Source: Carpediemonas membranifera (taxonomy: Eukaryota > Fornicata). Taken from it: DNA of 64,000 bases. Location: NCBI GenBank assembly GCA_019828565.1, contig JAHDYR010000069.1, positions 558,001 to 622,000 on the forward strand, given 5' to 3'. Below are positions 36,329 to 44,806 of the stretch, piece by piece. The notes beneath the pieces were generated by a model, which saw only the letters and a list, made by a program, of their open reading frames with translations, searched no databases and was not told where the DNA came from. Each line of letters opens with the position of its first letter. Position 1 is the stretch's first letter. Position numbers and translations under genes: made by a program.

Positions 36329-38637
36329 CTACCCCTCTCCTCGAGGTGACGGCGCACGACGGACGTGCGGGCGGCGTCAGAGTTGGGACCCTCCCACGTG
36401 GCCTTAGCCTCAGGGAAGCCGAGCCACTTAATGAGGAGGTCGCCAGTCTCGTCGTCGACCTCTAGGACTTTCTCGACGTAATACTCCTCGTCGTCGGTAG
36501 CCGCGATGCGCAACAGTTCGGCGTCGCTGAGGGGGCCTTGGCAGATGCGGATTAACTGGCTCAGGTGGACCCGGCGGCTCTTGCCGCCAGTGAGCGGCGT
36601 GATCTCCGCTGCGTAACCGTCGGCGGCTGTGATGCGGAATGGGCCGCGGTGGCCGTGTAGCTTCGTGGGGCTCTCGTTCTTACGAAGGACCAGAGTGCCC
36701 GGCTCGATCGGGGGCGTCGGCTCTGCGGTCCTTGTCATTGCCTGCTGGCGGTTGAGGGCCTGGTCGGCGAGGATCTGGAGGTGCTCGGTGAGCGCGTCGA
36801 TGTAGGAGGCTATGTCGTCCAGGGGAGTATGAACTCTACCCTCCTCCTTGGGTGCGATCGTGAAGTCGCGAGCGGAGGCATGCTTGCCCATCAAGAGAGC
36901 AATGGGTTCGACGCCGGTGACGGAGTGGACCGTAGTGTTCAGGATGTACTGGACGTATGGGACCACGGAGGCCCAGGCGTCGTAACGGTCAAACATCAGA
37001 CAGAGCACACGTAAGTGTCGCTTGACTTCCTGGTTGCGTCTCTCGGCCAGGCCGTTTGACTGAGGGTGGAAAGGGATTGTCCGGTGGTACGTGACCTGCA
37101 AGCGATCAAGGAAAGCTTCTATCATCCGATTGCGGTACTCGGGGCCGTTGTCCGAAAGGAACTCGCGAGGCACACCGTAGCGTCCGATGATGGACCAAAG
37201 TGCCAGCCCGACCGTCGTCGCGTTGTTGGAAGCTGTGGGGATGAGCTCCGTGAAGCGGGTAAACATGTCGGTTGCCACCACGATGTATCTGAAACCCTCG
37301 GAGTCGACAGGGAAAGGACCCATGGTGTCTACAGCGATGGTCTGGAAGGGTCGGTCGCGCAGAGAAGACTGCGTTGTGGTCTTAATGAAAGCGGAGAGGC
37401 GTGCCTTAGCGCAGTACACGCAGGTTGACACGACTGCGTGCACGTCGGAGTGGAGGCCTGGCCAATCGTGCCCAAGCTGGCGGACGTTCCTGATGGTGGC
37501 CTGCTCGCCCTCGTGGTATCGGTGAGCTTCTTGCACGATCTTGCGCTTGGCGTCTTCGTCGAGCTCGGCCTCTGAGACGTTGTTGACCTGCGTGACTGTG
37601 GCCTGCGGGTTGTATCGACTGAGTGCGTCGGCCAGTGTGTTCTGCGCGCCTGCGATGTGTCTGATGACGAACTCGAACTCTTGGATCATAAGCAGCCAGC
37701 GGAGGTGCTTACGGTTTTCCTGGCCAGCCTTGGAGTGCAGGTAGACCAAGTTGCGGTGGTCCGTCCAGATCGTCAGGTCCTGGTGGACTCTAAAGATGGG
37801 CGAGAGGTCAGGCCGAGTGAGGCAGTAGATGATCGCGAACAGCTCCTGGTCGTACGTGCACCAACGCGACTGTGTGTCGTTGAAGACCTTTGAGAAGAAT
37901 GACACGACGCGCCATGTGTTGTCCGAGTCAAGCTGCAGTAAGACACCGCCGATGCCTTCGAGAGAGGCGTCGGTCTCGAGGCGCCAGGGCCTGCTCTGGT
38001 CCGGATGGGCGAGGACCTCTTCGTCTGTCACGGCCTGCTTGAGCTGATCAAACAGAGCCTGAAGCGTGTCGTCCCAGTCGTTGAAGGTGTAGGGTGGGAC
38101 CTTGCTGACCAAGGCCTGGAGCGGCTTGAGGCGTGTCTGGCAGTCGGGGATATAGTCACTGAGGTATGTGAACATACCGATGATCATGCGTAGGTCCTTG
38201 ACCGAGTGAGGTGCGGCGAGGTCCTGCATGGATCTGACACGAGTAGGGCTCATGCGGCGGCCCTTGCCATCGACGATATCGCCGAGGATCTCGATAGACG
38301 TCGCCCCGAAGACACACTTGTCGCCGCGGAGGCGGACGTTGCGTTCCTCTGCGATACAGAGTAGGCGGTCGACGTGGTCTAGAAGCTCCTGAGGTGTCTT
38401 GGCTCGACCAAAGATGTCATCGATGTAGTTCTTCGTACCGTCGGCGCGCACAGGGGCAAGGATTGCCTGGATGGCCCGCTGGAACTGTGACGGTAGGTTA
38501 CGAAGACCAAAGGGTGCAAAGTTGTACTCTTTGAACCGGCCTGGCAGCGTTATAGCGGTGAGGTACTTGTGGTCTTCGCGTACTGGCATTTGATGAAAAC
38601 CTGACCGGAGGTCATAAAGCGAAGAAGTACTTGGCAC
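36313..38637 (-). CDS. Element B Pol: reverse transcriptase, RNase H, integrase, chromodomain
   Basis: 774-residue frame. RT: YDLRSGFHQMPV, YNFAPFGLRNLPSQFQRAI, and the catalytic NYIDDIFGRA (YIDD box). RNase H: LETDASLEGIGGVLLQLD and TIWTDHRNLVYL. Integrase zinc region: RYHEGEQAT, then HDVHAVVSTCVYCAKARL split by a gap. Integrase core: IAVDTMGPFPVDSEGFRYI, FLSDNGPEYRNRMIEAF and PFHPQSNGLAERRNQEVKR (D, D, E). GPY/F-like region EPGTLVLRKNESPTKLHGHR, then a chromodomain YYVEKVLEVDDETGDLLIKW. Probably joined upstream to the PR frame by a shift at ~38630 (one extra T in GCTTTATG). Confidence 0.9.
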   Translation of the reverse strand: MPSTSSLYDLRSGFHQMPVREDHKYLTAITLPGRFKEYNFAPFGLRNLPSQFQRAIQAILAPVRADGTKNYIDDIFGRAKTPQELLDHVDRLLCIAEERNVRLRGDKCVFGATSIEILGDIVDGKGRRMSPTRVRSMQDLAAPHSVKDLRMIIGMFTYLSDYIPDCQTRLKPLQALVSKVPPYTFNDWDDTLQALFDQLKQAVTDEEVLAHPDQSRPWRLETDASLEGIGGVLLQLDSDNTWRVVSFFSKVFNDTQSRWCTYDQELFAIIYCLTRPDLSPIFRVHQDLTIWTDHRNLVYLHSKAGQENRKHLRWLLMIQEFEFVIRHIAGAQNTLADALSRYNPQATVTQVNNVSEAELDEDAKRKIVQEAHRYHEGEQATIRNVRQLGHDWPGLHSDVHAVVSTCVYCAKARLSAFIKTTTQSSLRDRPFQTIAVDTMGPFPVDSEGFRYIVVATDMFTRFTELIPTASNNATTVGLALWSIIGRYGVPREFLSDNGPEYRNRMIEAFLDRLQVTYHRTIPFHPQSNGLAERRNQEVKRHLRVLCLMFDRYDAWASVVPYVQYILNTTVHSVTGVEPIALLMGKHASARDFTIAPKEEGRVHTPLDDIASYIDALTEHLQILADQALNRQQAMTRTAEPTPPIEPGTLVLRKNESPTKLHGHRGPFRITAADGYAAEITPLTGGKSRRVHLSQLIRICQGPLSDAELLRIAATDDEEYYVEKVLEVDDETGDLLIKWLGFPEAKATWEGPNSDAARTSVVRRHLEERGSVPIN

Positions 38638-39655
38638 CGATGAAGTCGTTGGTGAAGGTGCGGATATCTGCGAGGGGGAACCTGTCTGGTGTAGTTACCG
38701 AGTTAAGCTCGCGGTAGTCGGCGCAAAGTCGTAACTCGCTTGACTTCTTCACTACGATGACGGCTGCGGATGCCACGTGGCTGTAGGAATCGCGTACGAT
38801 GCCCTGTCTGTCCATGTCGTCGATAATCTCGTGCACTCTTTCGGCGGTGGATGCCGTGAGCGGTCGAGGGGCATGGTTGGGTAGGGGTGCGCCTGGCACG
38901 ATGTCAATCGTTGCGGCGGCGATCTGGGCGCCGTCAGGGTGCAGCTCGCCGAATACCGGTGCGTGCCGGCGGATGACATCAGCCATCTCGGCTTTGAGCG
39001 GGAAGTCGCTTGCGATGCGTGTGCCAAGTGGGCCCGCGTCGTCGCTGACGATGTTGTTGACTGCGTGGAAGTCATCGGTCTGGTCGTCGGGGAGGCCTTC
39101 GTCCTCGCCGTCGTGAACTTGCGGGCGGAGGCGAAGCATGATGCCCTCGTCGGACATGAGGCCTAAGAACCACAATATATCCGAGCCGATGAGGACCTTA
39201 TCGGCCCTGCCGCTGATGACGTGCAGGGGCCAATCGATGATCGTTCGGCGGTCGCCCAAGCGGTCCGCGACCAGCGTTGTCTCGAAGGTGCCGTGTTGCT
39301 GGAGACCTTGGTCGTCAGGGCCCGTCAGCTGGACCATGTCGGGGCCCCTCCTGCCAAACTGGGCGAGTGCGTTGGCGAGGTCCAGCGAGATGGTGGACAC
39401 TACGGAGCCAGGGTCGACCGTCGCTGAGATAAGCGTGTCACCTATCGTCACTGGAATCCGGAGAAGCCGGCCCGGCGAGTAAGCGTGCTCGGCATGCTCT
39501 ACGTTCTGAACGCTGCCTTGTTGGGGGCTTGTTGGGGGGTGTCGGTGTGAATGGTGTGGCCTGCTTGGGGTTCTGCCTGAACTGCCAAGGACCCTTCGAC
39601 GTCGATGGTTGCTGGGGCTGCTGTGGTTGTCCAGCGGCCTGTCGTTGGGGACCAA
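38612..39655 (-). CDS. Element B protease and N-terminal RT
   Basis: 347-residue frame. The retropepsin-like region is IPVTIGDTLISATVDPGSV, an active-site DPG instead of D(T/S)G, followed by VLIGSDILWFLGLM, the second protease signature. The RT N-terminus follows: ATIDIVPGAPLPNHAPRPL, VIVVKKSSELRLCADYRELN and FPLADIRTF. It ends at KYFFAL, where the conserved RT continues in the next frame. The Thr/Ser to Pro change in the protease could reduce activity. Confidence 0.8.
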   Translation of the reverse strand: MVPNDRPLDNHSSPSNHRRRRVLGSSGRTPSRPHHSHRHPPTSPQQGSVQNVEHAEHAYSPGRLLRIPVTIGDTLISATVDPGSVVSTISLDLANALAQFGRRGPDMVQLTGPDDQGLQQHGTFETTLVADRLGDRRTIIDWPLHVISGRADKVLIGSDILWFLGLMSDEGIMLRLRPQVHDGEDEGLPDDQTDDFHAVNNIVSDDAGPLGTRIASDFPLKAEMADVIRRHAPVFGELHPDGAQIAAATIDIVPGAPLPNHAPRPLTASTAERVHEIIDDMDRQGIVRDSYSHVASAAVIVVKKSSELRLCADYRELNSVTTPDRFPLADIRTFTNDFIGAKYFFAL

Positions 39656-40178
39656 CTGCCTGCGGCTGGCGTGACTGGTTCTGCTGGGCGGCTGAGGCTT
39701 GGTGTGGTGTGCGTTGAGAGGCCTGGCCCTGGCGGGGATCTTGAGGTTGGCGGCCCGCCGGTGTGGCTCTGTTAGCCTGACTCTGGCGCTTCAGCAGCCG
39801 GCACTCTTCAGTAGAGTGGCCGCCGGGACCGTGGACGCGGCAGGTCTTGCGGCCGTTGCCCGGTGTAGCGGGGACCTTGGCGCCTGCCATGGGACCGGAG
39901 GTCCTCTGGCAGAAGGACCAAGGCGTGACGATCGTCCCATCGGAGTTAGTTGGCAAAGCCAGGATGCGGTGCTGGACGTCATCGATGGTGGTGGCGCCGT
40001 CGGCGAAATCCTCGAAGGCGAGGGCGGCTTCGGTGACGTCAAAACCGCGGGTCAGCACGCGGAAAAGCGTGGATATCAGCCTCTTCTCGGTGAGGGGCGT
40101 GTAACCGTTTTCTTCTGTCGGGAACTTGGGGTTCAGCTGGCGACAGTGCTTGCCGAAAGCTAGGAACATCTTCTGCAT
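39438..40178 (-). CDS. Element B Gag C-terminal half with zinc knuckle
   Basis: 246 residues. It continues Gag (FLAFGKHCRQLNPKFPTEE, FRVLTRGFDVTEAALAFEDF). A zinc knuckle of form C-x2-H-x4-H-x4-C (CRVHGPGGHSTEEC) follows, with His replacing the second Cys of the usual CCHC. The rest is a Gln/Pro-rich low-complexity linker leading to protease. Overlaps the PR frame by ~220 nt. Confidence 0.7.
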   Translation of the reverse strand: MQKMFLAFGKHCRQLNPKFPTEENGYTPLTEKRLISTLFRVLTRGFDVTEAALAFEDFADGATTIDDVQHRILALPTNSDGTIVTPWSFCQRTSGPMAGAKVPATPGNGRKTCRVHGPGGHSTEECRLLKRQSQANRATPAGRQPQDPRQGQASQRTPHQASAAQQNQSRQPQAVGPQRQAAGQPQQPQQPSTSKGPWQFRQNPKQATPFTPTPPNKPPTRQRSERRACRARLLAGPASPDSSDDR

Positions 40179-40737
40179 AGAGGTGATGTCTCCACCTGTG
40201 AGCGTGGTCCTTTCCAGGATCGCCGCCGCGCGAGCGCGCTGGGTTAGCCCGCTGGGCGGGTGTCAGCTCGAAGTACGCGGTGTAGGTGAGCAAGAGGTCC
40301 GCCCGCTCGCGGAGCTCCTCCCTCGAGAGGCGCTCTGAGGCGTTGGTCGAGGTGTCTGGGGCCGTCGGTGGCGGACTGACCGCCTTGAGGGCTGCGGTGA
40401 TGAAGGCCTGCTTCAGCTCGTCTGAAGCGATCGAGGCCGCTTGGGTGTCTATATCCTTGAGCTTGGCCAGGAGAGCGCTGAGCTCCTCGGCCGATTTGTC
40501 GTCGTCGTTCTTCTCGGGTTCATTCTGCTCGGAAGGCTTATGAATGGGAGGACGGATCTCTGTCTCAAAGAAGCATTGGAAATCCTCGAATGTTGGGAAT
40601 CTCGTTGTCGGGATGAACGCCGCGCGGATTTCGGCTAGTTTCTCGCTCCCGAGGAAAAAGAGGATGCTAGACGGCTGCTTTTTGCTTGCAACATGAAGAC
40701 GATACTCGTCTAAACGGCTGTTGCTGACTAAAACCAT
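40039..40737 (-). CDS. Element B Gag N-terminal half
   Basis: Starts MVLVSNSRLDEYRLHVASKK 12 bp inside the 5' LTR border; the true first ATG is at 40737. The protein is charged and helical (SAEELSALLAKLKDIDTQA). Near residue 165 (LTPAQRANPAR) the Gag reading moves to the next frame, so the last ~65 residues of this frame are probably not native. Confidence 0.6.
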   Translation of the reverse strand: MVLVSNSRLDEYRLHVASKKQPSSILFFLGSEKLAEIRAAFIPTTRFPTFEDFQCFFETEIRPPIHKPSEQNEPEKNDDDKSAEELSALLAKLKDIDTQAASIASDELKQAFITAALKAVSPPPTAPDTSTNASERLSREELRERADLLLTYTAYFELTPAQRANPARSRGGDPGKDHAHRWRHHLYAEDVPSFRQALSPAEPQVPDRRKRLHAPHREEADIHAFPRADPRF

Positions 40738-40738
40738 G

Positions 40739-40752
40739 ACAGTGATCACTGT
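40739..40752. other. Palindrome at the LTR-B/internal junction
   Basis: ACAGTGATCACTGT is a perfect 14-bp palindrome crossing the last bases of the 5' LTR. Element A has GTAATTAC at the equivalent position. This is where a tRNA primer-binding site is expected, but no TGG-starting tRNA complement is seen. Confidence 0.5.
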
Positions 40753-40802
40753 GGTATGGATAGAACAGCTAGCGAAAGAGGTTTAATCAATTGATTGGGA
40801 CA
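40750..40802 (-). repeat. 5' LTR of element B
   Basis: 53 bp, identical to the 3' copy, followed at 40803-40807 by the GCGAT duplication. Confidence 0.92.
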
Positions 40803-40807
40803 GCGAT

Positions 40808-41530
40808 CCACGAAGACCCAGTAACCCGCTGCCACGCGCGACTCAGGGTGCTGCCGCTGAATGTCAGCCGCTCGCTTCTGGCTGTCCTGCTTCTTCTTCG
40901 CCGCTGTCTGCTCCATATTCCTTCTTCTATTTTCTTCGTTCTGGATCATCCTGCGCGCAGCCTCCACCTCCTCCATCCTCTGTTCCTTGAGCTTGTCCAC
41001 GGTCGCTCTGGTTCCATCCGCCACTACCAGTCTCCACGCCGACGACCCGGTCGCCCTCGAACGCGCCGAGTTGATGATGTTCTGGATCGACGGGAGCAGA
41101 CCCTTCCATCTCCTGGTCTGCCGTTCATACATCTCGCACCGCAGGTGGCGGTTGACCTCTTTGTTCCACCGCTCGACCACGCCGTTCTCCTCGTGGTAGT
41201 ACGGCGTCGTGTGGTTGACCCGCGCCCCGGTCTCCCTGGCCCACGCGTGAAACTCGGTCGATGCGAACTGCGACCCGTTATCTGCTACCCACTCGACCGG
41301 CATCGGGAAGTGGGTGAGGTAGAACCTCTGCAATGCCTCGATGGTTTCTCGTGACGACACTGTCTTCAGCGGGACCAGGGTGACCCATCGCGACGTTTCT
41401 TCCACAACTGTCAGGATGTTCCGGTACTCGCCGTCGGCCTCTTTCATGACGATGGTGTCCACGAACACTCGACCATACGGTCCCAGCGGCTCGCGCGGCG
41501 CTCGACTGGTACGGGTCGCCCCCCATACCC
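40808..41530 (-). pseudogene. Element A integrase catalytic core, shifted frame and truncated by element B
   Basis: The frame carries the integrase core: [18 protein letters not shown] (first Asp), [18 protein letters not shown] (second Asp) and YHEENGVVERWNKEVNRHL (Glu). A helical linker (MEEVEAARRMIQNEENRRR) then runs to GYWVFVDR, where element B begins. It connects to the preceding Gag-Pol frame by a one-base shift near 41500-41520, and to 36275 downstream of B. Confidence 0.8.
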
Positions 41531-44448
41531 GACTTCTGGCACACGGGGCATCGTTTGACCATCGTTGACACGTCAGCTTCGGCTCCGTCCCAAGACAGTC
41601 CGATGTCCTCAAGCTTCCACAGGGTCTGTTGCACCCCATGGTGGCCCTTCCCAGCGCCGTGTACCTCCTTGAACCTCGCTTCCTTCTGACTCTCCGGCAG
41701 TGTCGGGCTCGCCTCCTGTGTCGTCCTGAACTCGTCTACTCTGAACAGCAGTTGCCCCTGCGGTCTCGGCTTGCTCTCTTCTGTCTCAGCGCCGGCTGCC
41801 GCTGGGCCATCCTCGTCTGACTCCGTCCGACTCTGGTCCGGAATGTCCTCCTGCTCCTGCTTCGCCTGCTCCTCTGCGAGCGCCGCCCTCGATAGCCCGT
41901 CGGCGATCTCGTTAAGGCTGCCCGGCACGTGCTCCACGTCGAATTTGTAGTTGGCGAGCTCGAGTGCCCACCGCTGCACCATGTCGTCATTGGCGCCCCA
42001 CACGTACGCGAGGTTCCTGTGGTCACACCACACCTTGAACTCCTGCGTTGCCAGCAGACGCCGAGCCTTGCGGATCGCGTGGACAATGGCGAATGCCTCC
42101 TTCCTATACGTGCTCCACCTGCGCTGCGAGCCGGACAGTGCCTTCGACAAGAACATAATCGGCCGCTTGCCGCCCTCGTCCTCCTGCATCAGCACCGCGC
42201 CGACCCCCTTGTCCGACGCGTCCGTGTACAGCGCGAGTCTCTTCGCCGGGTCCGGGTGTGTCAGCACCGGCGCGCTCGTGACCGCCTTCTTCAATGCCTC
42301 GAGCGCCCTGTCCTGGTCCGGCCCCCACGGCGGCGCGTCCTTGAGCTCCATCCTCCTGATCGGCTCGGCCAGGTCCGCGTACCCCGGGATGAACTTCGCG
42401 AAGAAGTTGAAGATACCCAGGAGGGCCCTGACGTCGCTGACGTTGTGCGCCGGGGCGAGCTTCTGTACACCCTCCACCCTCCACTCAGGCACGGACCGTC
42501 CCTCCTTCGACACAGTCCAGCCCAAGTACTCTACCTCGTCAAGGTTGAAAGCGCACTTCTTCTCGTTAAGCTTGATCTTCCGCTCCCTCACCCGGTCCAT
42601 GACATGCCGGAGGTTGGCCTCGTACTCCTCCACCGTCTCCCCGAACACCAGGATGTCGTCAACGTAGATGAGGCAGGCCGTCCCCAACATGTCCGCGAAC
42701 GCCTCCTCCAGCGCTGCCTGCATATGGCCCGCCGCCGTCGACAACCCGAACGGCATCGTGTTATAGGTGAAGTGGCCGTCGGGTGTGGTGAACGCCAACA
42801 GCTCCTGCGTCCCCTCCTCGACCGGCACCTGGTGGAACGCGCTGCTCGCGTCCAGGGCTGCGAACTTGACCTTGCCCTCCAGCATCGTCATGATGTCGTC
42901 GATGGCCGGGAGGTCGTGCTGGGGATCCTCGATGAACTTGTTCAAGCGGATATAGTTGATGCACGGGCGCCACTCCCCACCCTTCTTCTTCGCCATGACC
43001 ACGCGCGACGACCAGGGCGACTTCGACCTACGGATGATCTTCGCCTCTTCCAGTTTCTTGAGGTGCCCCGACAGTGCCTGCTCAATCTCCGGCTGCCGCC
43101 TCCTCGGCAATTCGAAGTAGGGCACCGCATCATCACTCAGACTGATCTTGTACGGCTTCAGGTCTGCCGCGCCGTCGGCCGGGCCGAAGCAATCGGCATA
43201 CTCCTCGCGGATCTGCTCGTCCATCGTGGCCAGCAACTCCTCATCGCCGTCGACGTCGGTCGTGGTGGCCTCCACGTTGATCAGGCCCAGCTCGGCAAGG
43301 GTCCTGAAGCAGATTGTGGGTTTGCAGCCAGCGATCACGTCCCAGTGGAGCGTGACGTCGACGTCTTTCTTCAATGCGAGTCTGACCTTCTTCGATCCTC
43401 CCGTCAGCACTCTCGCCGTCGAGTTGTCGCCCAGCTTGACCCACCGGTCGGCCCACTTCGTCCGGATGCCCCACTCTCTGGCCAACTCCGGCGGGATGAA
43501 ATTGCTGCTAGCACAAGTATCGAGCCGCACCACATGCTCCTTCAGCCCGACACTCATGCTGCACTCCCAAACCTTGCTTCCCACCCCCGAGGCAAAGACT
43601 AAACACTGATCGGGTTTACTGGCGTCCGGACAGTCCTTCGCGACGTGCCCCACCTTACCACACCGATAACAGCGACGGGTGCCTCCGGCTATCTTCGGCT
43701 CTGGGCAGTCCTTGGCCATGTGGCCCCCACCCCCGCAGTTATAGCAGTGCAACTTCTTCTGCCCTTGCTCTTGCTTCTGCACGTCTTTCTTCGATGTAGA
43801 CGATGTGGGGGGCTCCAACAGCCCAAACTGCTTCATTGCCTCGCGCTTCTTCCTCTCCCACAGCATTACTGATTGCATGACTCCGGCTGAGTCAGTGCAT
43901 GCGTCAACGACGCCCTGGAGTATTGCGTGTTGTCCTTCGTGCTTGCACGCCTCCAAGATCAGCCTCTTCGTTGCATCTATCGGGATGTCCTCTATCTTCT
44001 GGAACAACACCGCCGCTCTCGCTGAAATCCTGTTGAGCACTTCGCTTACGCTCTTCTCAGGTCCATTCGTCAAAAGCTGCGTCCGTGCGAACACTTCAGT
44101 GGGTAGGACGAGCTCTTCTATGCTCTTCTTCCAAAATGCGTCCTCCTTCTTCTGGTGTGCGCGTCGTGCCTTCTTGACGTCGTCTTGATGCTTCATGTAC
44201 TGCTGAGTCGACACCGATCCGTTACCGTTCGTCGCACATGTCGGCTCCACGAACTCGTCGATCCTGGACTTCCCTGTCTCGCGTAAAACCTGTCTCTTCA
44301 ACGCAGGCTTGACCAGGGAGTGAAAAGGCTTACGGTGCTTGCCGTCGTCTGCCTCCAGGCTGTACTCGTCGTAGATGTCTCGTACTCGCATATACTCTTC
44401 GATCGTGAGGTCCTTCATCGGTGGACCTATCGTTACGTCTTCTCCCAT
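41500..44448 (-). CDS. Element A Gag-Pol: Gag, protease, RT, RNase H, integrase zinc domain
   Basis: One long frame from ATG 44448 ([13 protein letters not shown]). Gag has two CCHC zinc knuckles ([14 protein letters not shown] and [14 protein letters not shown]). Protease is [18 protein letters not shown], with DTC in place of DTG. RT shows [36 protein letters not shown] and [11 protein letters not shown] (YVDD). RNase [19 protein letters not shown]. The integrase HHCC domain is [14 protein letters not shown]...CPVCQKSG. The frame stays open to 41278, but after ~41500 it is out of register with the integrase core. Gag and Pol share one frame, unlike element B. Confidence 0.9.
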
Positions 44449-44470
44449 TGCGTCAAACCGTAGTAATTAC

Positions 44471-44566
44471 TGAAGTCTGGAAACAAGTGTGAAGTGTTTA
44501 AGGGGTATACCTCCTACGCGGTGATAATGGCTCTAACTGCGTCTACATAGTCATGTAAATACCACA
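44471..44566 (-). repeat. 5' LTR of element A
   Basis: 96 bp, identical to 35712-35807. Its minus-strand end CAGACTTCA is followed by the palindrome GTAATTAC and then the Gag ATG 22 bp on. Confidence 0.92.
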
Positions 44567-44571
44567 GGGAC

Positions 44572-44636
44572 TGAAGTCTGCTATAGACGATTGAGAGTTA
44601 CTTTACTGCTTGCACTGTGCACTCTATGATACTTCA
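44572..44636 (-). repeat. LTR-like left end of element C, 65 bp
   Basis: TGAAGTCTGCTATAGACG...ATACTTCA. Its first nine bases, TGAAGTCTG, equal those of LTR A. It directly follows the GGGAC duplication of element A. Confidence 0.75.
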
Positions 44637-44668
44637 TTACCCCTTCCCGCTCTCCCTTCCTTCTTCTT
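44637..44668 (-). other. Polypurine tract next to element C left end
   Basis: On the minus strand a 32-base run, almost all purine, ends GGGAAGGGGTAA just before the TG of the repeat. Elements A and B have GGGGTAG at the same place. Confidence 0.65.
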
Positions 44669-44806
44669 GAGAGTGATATTTCGATAGTCAGTCATCATCG
44701 TCGGGGGTGATCAATCAGTGCTTCTCCAGTCCAGCCGGCAGTCCAGTACTTTCACACTTGCCTTCTGTCATACATCGCCGCGTGTTGCCACCACGCCAAT
44801 CTCTCC

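Larger units (their letters stand above)
36276..40802 (-). mobile_element. Element B: nested Ty3/gypsy chromovirus with 53-bp LTRs
   Basis: A 4,527-bp element inside element A. Two identical 53-bp repeats (36276-36328, 40750-40802) run TGTGG...GGGACA and are flanked by a perfect GCGAT duplication (36271-36275, 40803-40807). Its minus-strand frames encode Gag with a zinc knuckle, a protease, RT, RNase H, integrase and chromodomain. The polypurine tract GAGGAGAGGGGTAG meets the 3' LTR. Three one-base frame changes separate the frames. Identical LTRs indicate a recent insertion. A 53-bp LTR leaves little room for U3, R and U5. Confidence 0.92.
35712..44566 (-). mobile_element. Element A: Ty3/gypsy chromovirus with 96-bp LTRs, interrupted by element B
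   Basis: Bounded by two identical 96-bp repeats (35712-35807 and 44471-44566) starting TG and ending CA when read on either strand, with a perfect 5-bp duplication GGGAC at 35707-35711 and 44567-44571. On the minus strand it encodes Gag with two zinc knuckles, protease, RT (YVDD), RNase H, integrase and a chromodomain. A polypurine tract abuts the 3' LTR. Identical LTRs imply recent insertion, yet element B has since inserted into its integrase/chromodomain region. Without B the copy is ~4.3 kb. LTRs this short are unusual for the superfamily. Confidence 0.92.

Noticed and set aside
41929..43602. 557-residue plus-strand frame over element A Pol
   Set aside because: Arg/Leu-rich shadow; the minus strand carries unmistakable RT and RNase H motifs.
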